A stretch of 64,000 nt of DNA, from positions 62,001 through 126,000 of the forward strand of contig JACRMS010000026.1 in assembly GCA_016214845.1 (NCBI GenBank), given 5' to 3'. Under the pieces are notes generated by a model. That model had not been told where the DNA came from, searched no databases, and worked only from the letters and a program-made list of their open reading frames with translations. Positions within the stretch are counted from its first letter, which is position 1. Each line of letters starts with the position of its first letter. Origin of the DNA: Nitrospirota bacterium (GTDB lineage Bacteria > Nitrospirota > Thermodesulfovibrionia > UBA6902). Below, piece after piece: positions 33,644 to 41,745 of this stretch. A program made the translations under genes and the position numbers.

Positions 33644-34885
33644 ATGGAAATCATCACTTCATTAAAAATTAGCCCATCCTTAAGAGATAATATCGATGCA
33701 ATGCTTGCAAGTTTCAATGACTCATTCAATCCTCTCGAAAAGAATCATGAATATATAATCATTGATAAGAGAACAAAGGCTATCTATTTTGAGTGCCACA
33801 TTAAAGCAAGTAGCCTAGTCGATTTGTCTACAATAGATGTTCCTCTGGAGCCTGACACTCAAGCAGAATATAGAGCAAATCGGGATGTTGTAGAAGATCA
33901 TAATGCTTTTATAATAATGAAGCAAGATGCCTTGCACGGTAGAAGTTTTAGCAATATTGTCGGCGAATATATTACCAAATATGATAGTTCTCACCCCTTT
34001 AAAATAATAGGGGGCCAGCATAGATTTATCGCGATCAAAGATGCTGTTGAAAACGGTGTTGACGAATATCACGGAGTAAAAGTTTATTTTCATCTTGATA
34101 CGACACAGCGTCTTGATGTTCAACTTATTTCTAACACAAATATTGCTGTTGCCGGCGACTTGCTTGACAGAATGTATGAAACAGTTCGTGGGCCAGAATT
34201 AAGGAAGTGGTGTCAAGATACTGGTTTGTTAGAATCGGGGGATGATTTCTCTGACCGAAAACAGAGAGGAAGTAGAGTAACGGTTAGAGGCGCTCGTTCT
34301 TTTATTTTAAGCTTCTATGAAGGCAAAAAGTATTCAAAAGAAGATTTTAACAAGGTAAAGCCAGAACCAATTATTGCAAAGACAGGTGTTATTGATGAAC
34401 AGTGGGACAGATTGCGTGCAGAAGAAAAGGATATTTGGTCAAATAGTGATCTTCTTGAAGCAGGCAAGCAGTATTCAAAACTTTATGATGCCCAATATAA
34501 AGCAATAACTTCCAAAAAGGGTTCAGCAGAATATGCAGAGAAGGCTTTCAATTATGCAATCATATCTTCGTGGGCATATGTTGCTGGGTTACTGCAAAAT
34601 AATAAGACGAGGATAGAACGACACTATTCCTTAGCTGAAAAAGCAGGAAATGACCCATTAAATGCCAGTGCGTTATCTAAAGCCCGTCATAAGACTGACC
34701 CAGAGAACTATCGTGGTTTGGGGACTCGTACTGATGCTAAGGAAAGAGGTAGGCTTGTTGAACTATTTTATGCTCAGGCCGAAAAAGGTGAAGGCATAAG
34801 CACAGGCTTAGTAGACTACGCAGTTAAAAGCTATCATGCAAGACTTGCCTTTCTTGAGGCAGAAGAAGCTAAGAGGAAAATCTAA
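33644..34885 (+). CDS. DGQHR-like (DndB/ParB-fold) protein
   Basis: 413 aa. At residues 123-127 is GGQHR within IIGGQHRFIAIKDA, followed by VKVYFHLDTT, QLISNTN and VAGDLLDRMYE. This is the order seen in DGQHR-domain proteins (DndB and relatives), with the first Asp replaced by Gly. The C-terminal half is helical and charged. GGAG precedes the ATG. The HEPN-like gene begins at its last base (ATGA-type overlap), so the two are translated together. Codon use is visibly more AT-rich than in neighbouring housekeeping genes. A role in nucleic-acid modification or defence is plausible but unproven. Confidence 0.75.
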   Translation: MEIITSLKISPSLRDNIDAMLASFNDSFNPLEKNHEYIIIDKRTKAIYFECHIKASSLVDLSTIDVPLEPDTQAEYRANRDVVEDHNAFIIMKQDALHGRSFSNIVGEYITKYDSSHPFKIIGGQHRFIAIKDAVENGVDEYHGVKVYFHLDTTQRLDVQLISNTNIAVAGDLLDRMYETVRGPELRKWCQDTGLLESGDDFSDRKQRGSRVTVRGARSFILSFYEGKKYSKEDFNKVKPEPIIAKTGVIDEQWDRLRAEEKDIWSNSDLLEAGKQYSKLYDAQYKAITSKKGSAEYAEKAFNYAIISSWAYVAGLLQNNKTRIERHYSLAEKAGNDPLNASALSKARHKTDPENYRGLGTRTDAKERGRLVELFYAQAEKGEGISTGLVDYAVKSYHARLAFLEAEEAKRKI

Positions 34886-35433
34886 TGAGCATACGAACGG
34901 CTGACGATTACGCCTATGATTTACTCGAAAAAGCCAAGCGATTTTATGGAAAAGGGAAAAATGAATTTGATGAAAATGGCAAATCGGCATATTATCAGTC
35001 GTCTATCATTTTTGCTGTGATGTGTCTCGAAACAACAATTAATAGCATTGCGGATGAGCTATGTATCCGTGATGACTTTTCATTGAATGAAAAATCACTT
35101 CTACTGGAGCGAGAGATTTCATTTGACAAAGGGTTGTTTAATTTATCAAGGAAACTAAAGATGAGCAGGCTTATTGACAAGATATCTTTTTTGCTTGCGC
35201 GGTTCAATGCAAGGACAGATAAGAGCACCGACGTTTGGTGGGGTCAATTGATGGAGGGCATAAATATCCGCAACGCTCTTATACACCCCAAAACTATTCC
35301 TACAATTAGCCCTATACAGGTTGAGAATACTATTTTATCTGTTCTAAAGTGCATCGATGTTCTTTATAGGGCGATATACAAGAGAAAATATCCTCATTAC
35401 AATAAGAAGACCGTTTCTACTTATGATTTTTAG
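34885..35433 (+). CDS. HEPN-like protein coupled to the DGQHR gene
   Basis: 182 aa, all-helical. Near the C-terminus is RNALIH (Arg129-His134), the Rx4H motif of HEPN ribonucleases, within GINIRNALIHPKT. The N-terminal helices (DLLEKAKRFY...SSIIFAVMCLETTINSI) fit the HEPN bundle. The start codon overlaps the stop of the DGQHR-like gene. HEPN proteins are frequent RNase effectors of toxin-antitoxin and abortive-infection systems; here the coupled upstream gene would be the sensor or antidote. The motif is seen; the activity is inferred. Confidence 0.72.
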   Translation: MSIRTADDYAYDLLEKAKRFYGKGKNEFDENGKSAYYQSSIIFAVMCLETTINSIADELCIRDDFSLNEKSLLLEREISFDKGLFNLSRKLKMSRLIDKISFLLARFNARTDKSTDVWWGQLMEGINIRNALIHPKTIPTISPIQVENTILSVLKCIDVLYRAIYKRKYPHYNKKTVSTYDF

Positions 35434-35606
35434 TAGGTGTATTGTAGTGATGTACCAATTTGCTCATGCGGAAGTTCGAATTGAAACAAATAACCTACTG
35501 ATAGAATTGTCCAGTGGATATTTCTTAATAAAGCAATCAGACAAAGGCATCGGCTATGGGTTTTTGCTCGTGAGCAATAAATATACATAGGGGACAGGAG
35601 GTCAAT

Positions 35607-36455
35607 ATGACTGAAACACACTTAGCGGTTTTTAAAGGCAGGAAGATCAGGAAAACAATTCATAACAATGAATGGTGGTTTGTGATTAACGATGTTATTG
35701 AATCATTGACTGATTCAAATGATCCGGCTCAATATTTTAAACGATTAAAGCAAAGGGATGAGGAGCTTGCAAAGCTTACTGATAAAGGGGGGGTACAATT
35801 TGTACCACCCCTTATGATAGACATAGAAACTACCGGCGGAAAACAAAAGATGTATTGTTGGAACACTGAAGGTATATTTCGTCTTATTCAATCCATTCCC
35901 TCCCCCAAGGCCGAACCCTTCAAACTTTGGCTGGCAAAGGTCGGCTATGAGCGTGTGCAGGAAATCGAAGACCCTGAACTCGGCACAAAGAGAACAAGAG
36001 CTTTGTATAAGGCAAAGGGCTATTCGGATGACTGGATTGAAAAGAGAATGCGTGGAATTGCCATCCGCGAAGAACTCACCGACGAATGGAAAAAAAGGGA
36101 AGTGAAAGAGAAAAAGGAATATGAAATTCTCACTGCCGAGATTGCGATGGCCGCATTCGGGATTACACCGGACAAGCATAAAAAGTTCAAGGGATTAAAA
36201 CGGGAGAATCTCCGCGACCACATGACCGACCTTGAACTGATATTCTCAATGTTAGGTGAAGCCGCTACAACCGAGATTACAAAGGTTGATGATGCGAAGG
36301 GATTTCATGAGAGTAAACAATCCGCTCGTAAAGGCGGTGAGGTTGCAGGCAAAGCGCGGGAAGACCTTGAACGAAAAACTGGCAGGCGGGTTGTCTCGCG
36401 TGAGAATTATCTGACTGAACCGGAAAGCCGGAAAAGATTAGAGAGGAAGAAGTAA
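35607..36455 (+). CDS. Bro-N domain protein (phage antirepressor/DinD-like)
   Basis: 282 aa. The N-terminal Bro-N domain (about 5-110) has HNNEWWFVINDVIESLTDS, YFKRLKQRD and CWNTEGIFRLIQSIPSP. The C-terminal region has the common bacterial extension with FHESKQSARKGGEVAGKARED and GRRVVSRENYL. Such proteins bind DNA and are usually of phage or mobile origin. GGACAGGAGG is placed well before the ATG. It is the last gene of the tRNA-adjacent island; no integrase is nearby. Confidence 0.85.
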   Translation: MTETHLAVFKGRKIRKTIHNNEWWFVINDVIESLTDSNDPAQYFKRLKQRDEELAKLTDKGGVQFVPPLMIDIETTGGKQKMYCWNTEGIFRLIQSIPSPKAEPFKLWLAKVGYERVQEIEDPELGTKRTRALYKAKGYSDDWIEKRMRGIAIREELTDEWKKREVKEKKEYEILTAEIAMAAFGITPDKHKKFKGLKRENLRDHMTDLELIFSMLGEAATTEITKVDDAKGFHESKQSARKGGEVAGKAREDLERKTGRRVVSRENYLTEPESRKRLERKK

Positions 36456-36465
36456 AAGACGAAAC

Positions 36466-36930
36466 TCAATAAACCCATCCCCCGTACTCCCATTGGTAAG
36501 ATTCATTGCGGTTGAAGTACACAAAGTTCTCTATCTTCCAGATGGGTTTTTTCGAGCCGAGACGCTCGACCGGGAGGCGGCTCTTTTCGCCCGGATCGCC
36601 TGCCCCGTATCCGGTCACCCTGACCATCAATCCGACCTTTCCTGACGCGTCCCTGAAAAGCACGGGCTTGCTGAGTGTTATTGCCTCGGCTTCAGGGACC
36701 AGGCTTTTGACATCCTTGTTCTGAAAATATATTTTCGCGGACATTATCCCGTCTTCAACATATTGCCGCGCCTCATCAGTTGATACTTCCTCTTTTGTAA
36801 CGTTGACGTAATCACACCCCAATAAAGTCACGCCGGAAGTGTCGACAGGGAAAGACATCCCGTGAGACTCGAAATATTCCTCCACTGTATTTTGCGAGCA
36901 AGAAAAAATAAGCGCGCAGGAAATCATCAC
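36466..36930 (-). CDS. Small lipoprotein of unknown function, possibly using an AUU start
   Basis: 154 aa as written from the GTG at 36930. The lipobox LIFSC is seen. Reading the same frame upstream adds IKKLFSIT, which would complete a normal signal peptide, and an AGGAGG (36962-36967) stands exactly seven bases before the ATT at 36954. The real start may thus be ATT. The mature part is beta-rich and hydrophilic, with no known domain (VGLMVRVTGYGAG, YQWEYGGWVY). It follows directly after the TPR protein gene and probably shares its operon. Confidence 0.7.
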   Translation of the reverse strand: MMISCALIFSCSQNTVEEYFESHGMSFPVDTSGVTLLGCDYVNVTKEEVSTDEARQYVEDGIMSAKIYFQNKDVKSLVPEAEAITLSKPVLFRDASGKVGLMVRVTGYGAGDPGEKSRLPVERLGSKKPIWKIENFVYFNRNESYQWEYGGWVY

Positions 36931-36932
36931 GG

Positions 36933-38012
36933 TTATTGAGAAGAGTTTTTTAATTGCCTGACCTCCTCTGCGGCCTTGCTGTAATATTCTGAAGACGGCT
37001 CAAGATAAGTGAGCGCCGCGGAGAATTTCTCTAAGGCCTTTGCCTTTTGTCCTTCTTTTTTCAGGGACAAACCTGACATGTAGTAATCCCTTCCAATGGC
37101 GTTCTTGTGTTTGCCGGTTTTGTACGGGAACAATTTCAGGGCGTCATTTCTCATGCTGATCGCCTTTTCCAAGTCCATTTTGATCTCGTATATTCCGGCG
37201 GCGGCATCGAAAGGGTCAAGGTTCAAAGATAAAAGATAGCGCGTATCATCCCCTTTGCCGGGATTATAGAGGCTTATTATTTTCAGCCCCTCAAGAAGAA
37301 CTTCATCCTGGTTCTGTATCTTTTGTTTTAAATAAAGATCGAGAAGCAGGGCGCGAAGCAGTATCGAGTCCGGGATCGAATAAGCGAGCACTTTGAGCTT
37401 TTCGAGTACCACGGGATAAGTGTACGTGCCTCCCATAAAGCGCCTTACATACTCCTCTGCTTCATTTACCGCGCTCTTTCCTTTCAGTAAATTAGCTATC
37501 AGTTCGGCTGTTTCAGATAGTCCCTTCCGTATCTCATCATCACCAAGCCCGGTGACGGGAAATGATCTTTGAGAACCAGTGTCATTGCCTTCAATCAAAC
37601 GGACATCAAAGTTCCACCTGCTGCCTGATCTTGCCACGTCGCCATAAATTGAATAATCCGCTGAGACGGTCTTATTTACCTCTTCTATAAGGACCGGTCG
37701 GATGGTCCAGAGTATGCCCCCCTTTTTTTGATCACCCTCCTTCTCGGTCCACAGGAAAGAAGGCTCAACCTCGTAGAGTTTCGTTGTAATGGTTTCAACC
37801 GGAACTATTTCAAGGAATTCATATCCCGACAACACCGCTTTCAATATTAAAGGAATACCCTTATCAAGAGTCTGGGAATCCATGTCATTAAAAGGGAAGA
37901 GCGCGACTGTGAGCTTTGGAGTGTCAGTGCTTTGCGCATTTAAAATGCGTGCGTGCAGAACTGTGCACAGAAGAATTAAAACTAATAAGAGTATCTTTTC
38001 TTTTTTCAGCAT
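36933..38012 (-). CDS. Exported protein with TolB-N/CsgG-like start and TPR-like C-terminus
   Basis: 359 aa. A signal peptide (about 1-26) is followed by LTVALFPFNDMDSQTLDKGIP and repeated alpha/beta segments like those in proteins that bind or resemble TolB-N/CsgG-type domains (for example YSIYGDVARSGSRWNFDVRL). The C-terminal 100 residues are helical repeats (YYMSGLSLKKEGQKAKALEKF), TPR-like. It sits between the diadenylate cyclase gene (12 bp upstream) and the lipoprotein gene. It is likely periplasmic; function not assigned. Confidence 0.72.
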   Translation of the reverse strand: MLKKEKILLLVLILLCTVLHARILNAQSTDTPKLTVALFPFNDMDSQTLDKGIPLILKAVLSGYEFLEIVPVETITTKLYEVEPSFLWTEKEGDQKKGGILWTIRPVLIEEVNKTVSADYSIYGDVARSGSRWNFDVRLIEGNDTGSQRSFPVTGLGDDEIRKGLSETAELIANLLKGKSAVNEAEEYVRRFMGGTYTYPVVLEKLKVLAYSIPDSILLRALLLDLYLKQKIQNQDEVLLEGLKIISLYNPGKGDDTRYLLSLNLDPFDAAAGIYEIKMDLEKAISMRNDALKLFPYKTGKHKNAIGRDYYMSGLSLKKEGQKAKALEKFSAALTYLEPSSEYYSKAAEEVRQLKNSSQ

Positions 38013-38024
38013 TTCGCCAAAACC

Positions 38025-38915
38025 TCAAACCAGGCGCGTGCTTATCAGCGGCTCAAGCGTTGACACAATACGCCCGTTTTCAAATATGGTGACCCTTCCG
38101 GTACTTTCAGAAACCACCACCGCGACCGCCCCGGTCATCTTTGTTATTCCGGCGGCAGCCCTGTGTCTTGAGCCGAAACCCTTCAACTGTCTGGTCACCA
38201 CACTCCTTGCGTCAAGATGCCTCCCGGCCGCCTCCACAATGCCTGTGTCAGAAATGATAAAGGCCCCATCCAGTTTTGCGAGTTCCTTCATGCTCTCAAC
38301 AACCTCTGACCTGTTTATCAGTCTTTCTTTGGGCGAATATCCCTTGAACGGGTTGAACACCGCCTGATGCGACAATTGCAGGACCCGCTTCATATCGCCT
38401 ATTACAAAAGTCGTTCCGACAGGTTTTCCCTCTCTTCCAAGCGCGCCTATATCAAGGGCTATATCGATGACAGCAAGAATTGTCTTGAAGGCTTTATTAT
38501 GCATTATCGAGCGAGGGTCAAACGGGAAATCCTCGCTCCATGAAAGGGAAAGGTCATGGATCGCGATGGTATCAAGATGGCTCTTGCCCCACGGGCCCAG
38601 GACACAAACGACCCTGCTGTCGGTCTGGATGATCTCCTGAGCAACGCCGTGCAGGAATGCGTATTTGATCCGTGAAAACCTTGTCTGGTTCCCCGCCCAA
38701 CTGCGTATCGCCGCTATCCTGTCTTTTGAAAGGGGGCCCCCCATTTTTAATTCCCTGGGTATTACAAGCACGATCTTGTTTTTTTCTGATATACCGGCCT
38801 TTAAAAACCAGCGGCAATCTTTTGCAGTATCAAGGAACAGGAAAACACACTGGCTGTTTGTCTCCCTTGCTATGTCCACGGCATTTTTGATAATTGATAT
38901 CTTCTGGTCTTTCAT
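38025..38915 (-). CDS. Diadenylate cyclase (DacZ-like)
   Basis: 296 aa. The N-terminal half (about 1-150) is an alpha/beta domain like the pyruvate-kinase-like domain of DacZ-type enzymes. The C-terminal half is a DisA_N diadenylate cyclase domain with the catalytic motifs DGAFIIS and GSRHRAAAG. It makes c-di-AMP from two ATP. This domain order is best known from archaea and some bacteria and differs from DisA and CdaA. A MITE ends 15 bp before the ATG and may provide the promoter; no clear Shine-Dalgarno is seen. Confidence 0.87.
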   Translation of the reverse strand: MKDQKISIIKNAVDIARETNSQCVFLFLDTAKDCRWFLKAGISEKNKIVLVIPRELKMGGPLSKDRIAAIRSWAGNQTRFSRIKYAFLHGVAQEIIQTDSRVVCVLGPWGKSHLDTIAIHDLSLSWSEDFPFDPRSIMHNKAFKTILAVIDIALDIGALGREGKPVGTTFVIGDMKRVLQLSHQAVFNPFKGYSPKERLINRSEVVESMKELAKLDGAFIISDTGIVEAAGRHLDARSVVTRQLKGFGSRHRAAAGITKMTGAVAVVVSESTGRVTIFENGRIVSTLEPLISTRLV

Positions 38916-38929
38916 AGCTGTGACGGACT

Positions 38930-39084
38930 TAATTAGAGTCTGTCCATAAATTGCTATTTTTTATTTTTGTCATGCCCGAAGTCCTTAATCGGGCATCCAG
39001 AACCTCTTAAGGAGACTGGATTCCCGCTCAACAGACTGCGGGAATGACGGTTTAATGTTCGAGTTTATGGACAGACTCTAATTA
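38930..39084. mobile_element. MITE with 21-bp terminal inverted repeats
   Basis: Left end 38930-38950 (taattagagtctgtccataa + a) and right end 39064-39084 are perfect inverted copies. Between them is the dispersed core TGCCCGAAG...TCGGGCATCCAG...TGGATTCCCGC...GCGGGAATGACG, found without these ends at 5391-5465. The element is 155 bp and codes for nothing, as expected of a non-autonomous transposable element. Flanking AATT could be a target duplication or part of the ends. Confidence 0.85.
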
Positions 39085-39158
39085 CCTTGCCCTGGTTTTA
39101 CAAATATCATAGCACATAACCCCTGTACTGATGCTTAAAATCCCGGCATACTTTTGTA

Positions 39159-39187
39159 TTGCCTAATTGAAACTGAAATTTTATAAT
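39159..39187 (+). promoter_or_regulatory. fabG operon promoter
   Basis: TTGCCT (39159-39164), a 17-bp spacer and TATAAT (39182-39187), about 50 bp before fabG. The spacer holds AATTgaaactgAAATT, a weak inverted repeat that could be an operator. Confidence 0.6.
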
Positions 39188-39236
39188 AGTGCGTTTTATC
39201 TTATCCGCTGCAATAGTTTAAAAAAATGGAGGCGTA

Positions 39237-39977
39237 ATGAGACTTGAAGGAAAAAAGGCATTGATCACAGGCGCGGCCCAGGGCATCGGGAAATCGATCG
39301 CGCTGGCAATGGCAAAGGAAGGCGCTGATATAGGGGTAACTGACGTGAACATTGAGAGCGCGGAAAAGACCGCTCAGGAGATCATGGCATTGGGGGTAAA
39401 GAGCATAGCTTTGAAACTCGACGTTTCCAAACAGTCCGAGGTCACCGGTTGTTTTGAGGCGTTCGTAAAGGCGGTTGGAGCGCTGGACATACTTGTAAAT
39501 AACGCGGGGATCACTAAAGACAATGTCCTGCTCAGGATGAAGGAAGAAGACTGGGACGCGGTCATGAACATTAATCTCAAAGGCTCTTTCCTGTGCTGTA
39601 AGGAAGCAGTAAAGATAATGGCCAAACAGCGCTCAGGAAAGATAATAAGCATTTCCTCGGTAGTGGCTTTCATGGGCAATCCCGGGCAGGCGAACTACAG
39701 CTCCTCAAAGGCGGGACTTATCGGCCTCACAAAAACGATCGCAAAGGAATACGCGAGCCGGGGCGTAAGGGCAAACGCCGTCGCCCCCGGATTTATCCAG
39801 ACGGCAATGACCGATGTGCTCACTGACGCGGTCAAAGACGAGATGAAGAGGGCCATCCCTCTCGGACAATTCGGAACACCCGAAGACGTGGCAAACGCCG
39901 TCATATTCCTTGCATCCAGAGAGTCGGATTACATAACCGGACAGGTGCTGCACATAAACGGCGGCATGTATATGTAA
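39237..39977 (+). CDS. fabG: 3-oxoacyl-ACP reductase
   Basis: 246 aa, typical. It is a short-chain dehydrogenase with TGxxxGxG as TGAAQGIGKSIA, NNAG at about 86-89, and the catalytic Ser/Tyr/Lys in SISSVVAFMG and ANYSSSKAGL. It reduces 3-oxoacyl-ACP with NADPH in fatty acid elongation. It is followed by acpP and fabF, a normal fatty-acid gene order. TGGAGG lies before the ATG. Confidence 0.95.
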   Translation: MRLEGKKALITGAAQGIGKSIALAMAKEGADIGVTDVNIESAEKTAQEIMALGVKSIALKLDVSKQSEVTGCFEAFVKAVGALDILVNNAGITKDNVLLRMKEEDWDAVMNINLKGSFLCCKEAVKIMAKQRSGKIISISSVVAFMGNPGQANYSSSKAGLIGLTKTIAKEYASRGVRANAVAPGFIQTAMTDVLTDAVKDEMKRAIPLGQFGTPEDVANAVIFLASRESDYITGQVLHINGGMYM

Positions 39978-40014
39978 GCAGCTGACAGCGATTGGCCGTA
40001 AGCCTTTTTGTCAG

Positions 40015-40043
40015 GTGAAAAATTTAAGATAAACTTGTATAAT
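40015..40043 (+). promoter_or_regulatory. Possible acpP promoter
   Basis: GTGAAA (40015-40020), a 17-bp spacer and TATAAT (40038-40043), upstream of acpP in the gap after fabG. The -35 is weak and the -10 perfect. A separate promoter would fit the high demand for ACP. Confidence 0.5.
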
Positions 40044-40100
40044 GGATTTCTTGTAATTTTAGAACTTAATATGTAAATTCATAAAAAGTGGAGGTGTTTG

Positions 40101-40337
40101 ATGTCAGTTGAAGCAAAAGTAAAGGACATAATTGCAAAACAGCTTGGTGTTGATATGGAAAAAGTAACCCTCGAATCATCTTTCGTTGAAGACCTCGGGG
40201 CCGACTCTCTTGATACTGTGGAACTCGTAATGGCCTTTGAAGAGGCCTTTAATATTGAGATCCCCGATGAAGACGCTGAAAAGATCTTGAAGGTCCAGGA
40301 CGCCATTAAATACATAGAAGAAAAATCAGGAAGCTAA
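40101..40337 (+). CDS. acpP: Acyl carrier protein
   Basis: 78 aa, acidic. The phosphopantetheine attachment site is DSL within [19 protein letters not shown] (Ser37 or so). Normal helical pattern and length. The start chosen is the ATG at 40101 with GGAGG seven bases upstream; a TTG one codon earlier is unlikely. It carries acyl chains for fabG and fabF on either side. Confidence 0.97.
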   Translation: MSVEAKVKDIIAKQLGVDMEKVTLESSFVEDLGADSLDTVELVMAFEEAFNIEIPDEDAEKILKVQDAIKYIEEKSGS

Positions 40338-40339
40338 AA

Positions 40340-40490
40340 TACTTACCACAGGGGCAACAGAGTGAGATAGAAGATGAGAAGTTGGGAAATTAAGAAGATG
40401 GGAGAAAAAATAATTTCTGTCTTTTCTCAGCTTCATAACTTCTTATCTTCTCAACTTCTTTTTTAAACTCAGTGTTCTCTGTGGTTGAAA
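40340..40490. repeat. Nested repeat between acpP and fabF
   Basis: The outer arms are the CCACAGAG repeat (accacaggggcaacagag and ctcagtgttctctgtggtt). The inner arms are purine-rich (gagatagaagatgagaagtt) and pyrimidine-rich (acttcttatcttctcaactt) copies of the 7-nt-period family. The whole can fold into a long hairpin that would separate acpP and fabF in the transcript. Confidence 0.75.
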
Positions 40491-40506
40491 AATTTCAACT
40501 AAACCA

Positions 40507-41745
40507 ATGAAAAGAAGAGTCGTTATTACCGGGGTGGGCATGGTGACACCTCTGGGCACAGGCACACAAAAATCATGGGAAGGCCTCATTGCAGGCCGCT
40601 CCGCGATCAGGAAAATAACCCGCTTTAACGCTTACGGGATGCCGTGTCAGATAGCCGCCGAAGTCCCTGACTTTGAGATCGACCAGTTCGTAGAGATCAA
40701 AGAGCAAAAGAAGATGGACAGGTTCATCCATCTGGGTATCGCCGCGGCAACAATGGCAATGCAGGACTCAGGGCTTCAGATCACTGAAAGCAACGCGGAC
40801 AGAACCGGCGTTTGCGTCGGCTCCGGCATCGGCGGATTGCAGGCGATCGAGAATTACACACAGATACTCAATGAGAAAGGTTTCAGGAGGGTCTCGCCTT
40901 TTTTCATTCCAATGACGATAATCAACCTGGCCGCCGGGCAGATATCCATTCGTTTCGGAGCAAAAGGTCCCAATCTGGCGCTTGCGACAGCCTGCGCCAC
41001 CGGCACTCATTCGATAGGTGAGGCCTTCAGGCAAATACAACACGGCATTGCCGACGCGATGATCTGCGGAGGGACGGAAGCGGTAGTAACGCCTCTCGGC
41101 ATTTCCGGTTTTGCCTCGATGAAGGCGCTTTCCACAAGAAACGATGAACCTGAAAAAGCGAGCAGGCCGTTTGATAAAGACAGGGACGGCTTTGTCATGG
41201 GCGAAGGCGCGGGCATATTGATAATTGAAGAACTGGAACACGCTGTAAGCAGAGGGGCCAGAATCTATGCGGAGCTGATCGGCTACGGTCTGAACTCCGA
41301 CGCTTATCATATAACAAGCCCCGCCCCCAATGGCGAAGGCGCGGCTAAGTGCATGGAATCAACATTGAAGGACGCCGGGACCAGCCGTGAAGAAGTGGAC
41401 TATATAAACGCGCACGGGACCTCGACAAAATACGGCGACGAGATAGAGACAACGGCGATCAAAAAGGTCTTCGGGCCGCACGCCTACAAATTATGCGTCA
41501 GCTCCACAAAGTCGATGATAGGGCATCTTCTTGGAGCGTCAGGAGGAGTGGAGGCGGCGATCTGCGCGCTCAGCATCCACAACAGGATCGTCCCGCCGAC
41601 CGTCAATCTCGATAATCCCGACACTGAGTGTGATCTCGACTATATACCTCACAAGGCAAGGCCTCTTGAGATAAATATTGCAATGTCCAATTCTTTCGGT
41701 TTCGGCGGAACTAATGCGTGCATCGTCTTCAGAAAATTTAGCTGA
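40507..41745 (+). CDS. fabF: Beta-ketoacyl-ACP synthase II
   Basis: 412 aa, normal length. It has the N-terminal RVVITGVGMVTPLG, active-site Cys in ATACATGTHSIGEAF (about residue 163), and the two histidines in INAHGTSTKYGD and SSTKSMIGHLLGASG. It elongates acyl-ACP with malonyl-ACP. No Shine-Dalgarno is visible in front of the ATG; the repeat between acpP and this gene may have displaced it. The end overlaps the likely rnc start by 32 bp. Confidence 0.96.
   Translation: MKRRVVITGVGMVTPLGTGTQKSWEGLIAGRSAIRKITRFNAYGMPCQIAAEVPDFEIDQFVEIKEQKKMDRFIHLGIAAATMAMQDSGLQITESNADRTGVCVGSGIGGLQAIENYTQILNEKGFRRVSPFFIPMTIINLAAGQISIRFGAKGPNLALATACATGTHSIGEAFRQIQHGIADAMICGGTEAVVTPLGISGFASMKALSTRNDEPEKASRPFDKDRDGFVMGEGAGILIIEELEHAVSRGARIYAELIGYGLNSDAYHITSPAPNGEGAAKCMESTLKDAGTSREEVDYINAHGTSTKYGDEIETTAIKKVFGPHAYKLCVSSTKSMIGHLLGASGGVEAAICALSIHNRIVPPTVNLDNPDTECDLDYIPHKARPLEINIAMSNSFGFGGTNACIVFRKFS

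Noticed and set aside
35434-35606. Small gene between the HEPN-like and Bro-N genes
   Set aside because: The open frame there (ending LLVSNKYT) begins inside the HEPN-like gene, has no ribosome-binding site and resembles nothing known; treated as non-coding.
32290-36480. Integrative element with attL/attR at tRNA-Ala
   Set aside because: No integrase and no repeat of the tRNA 3' end was found after the last island gene, so a defined element cannot be drawn.
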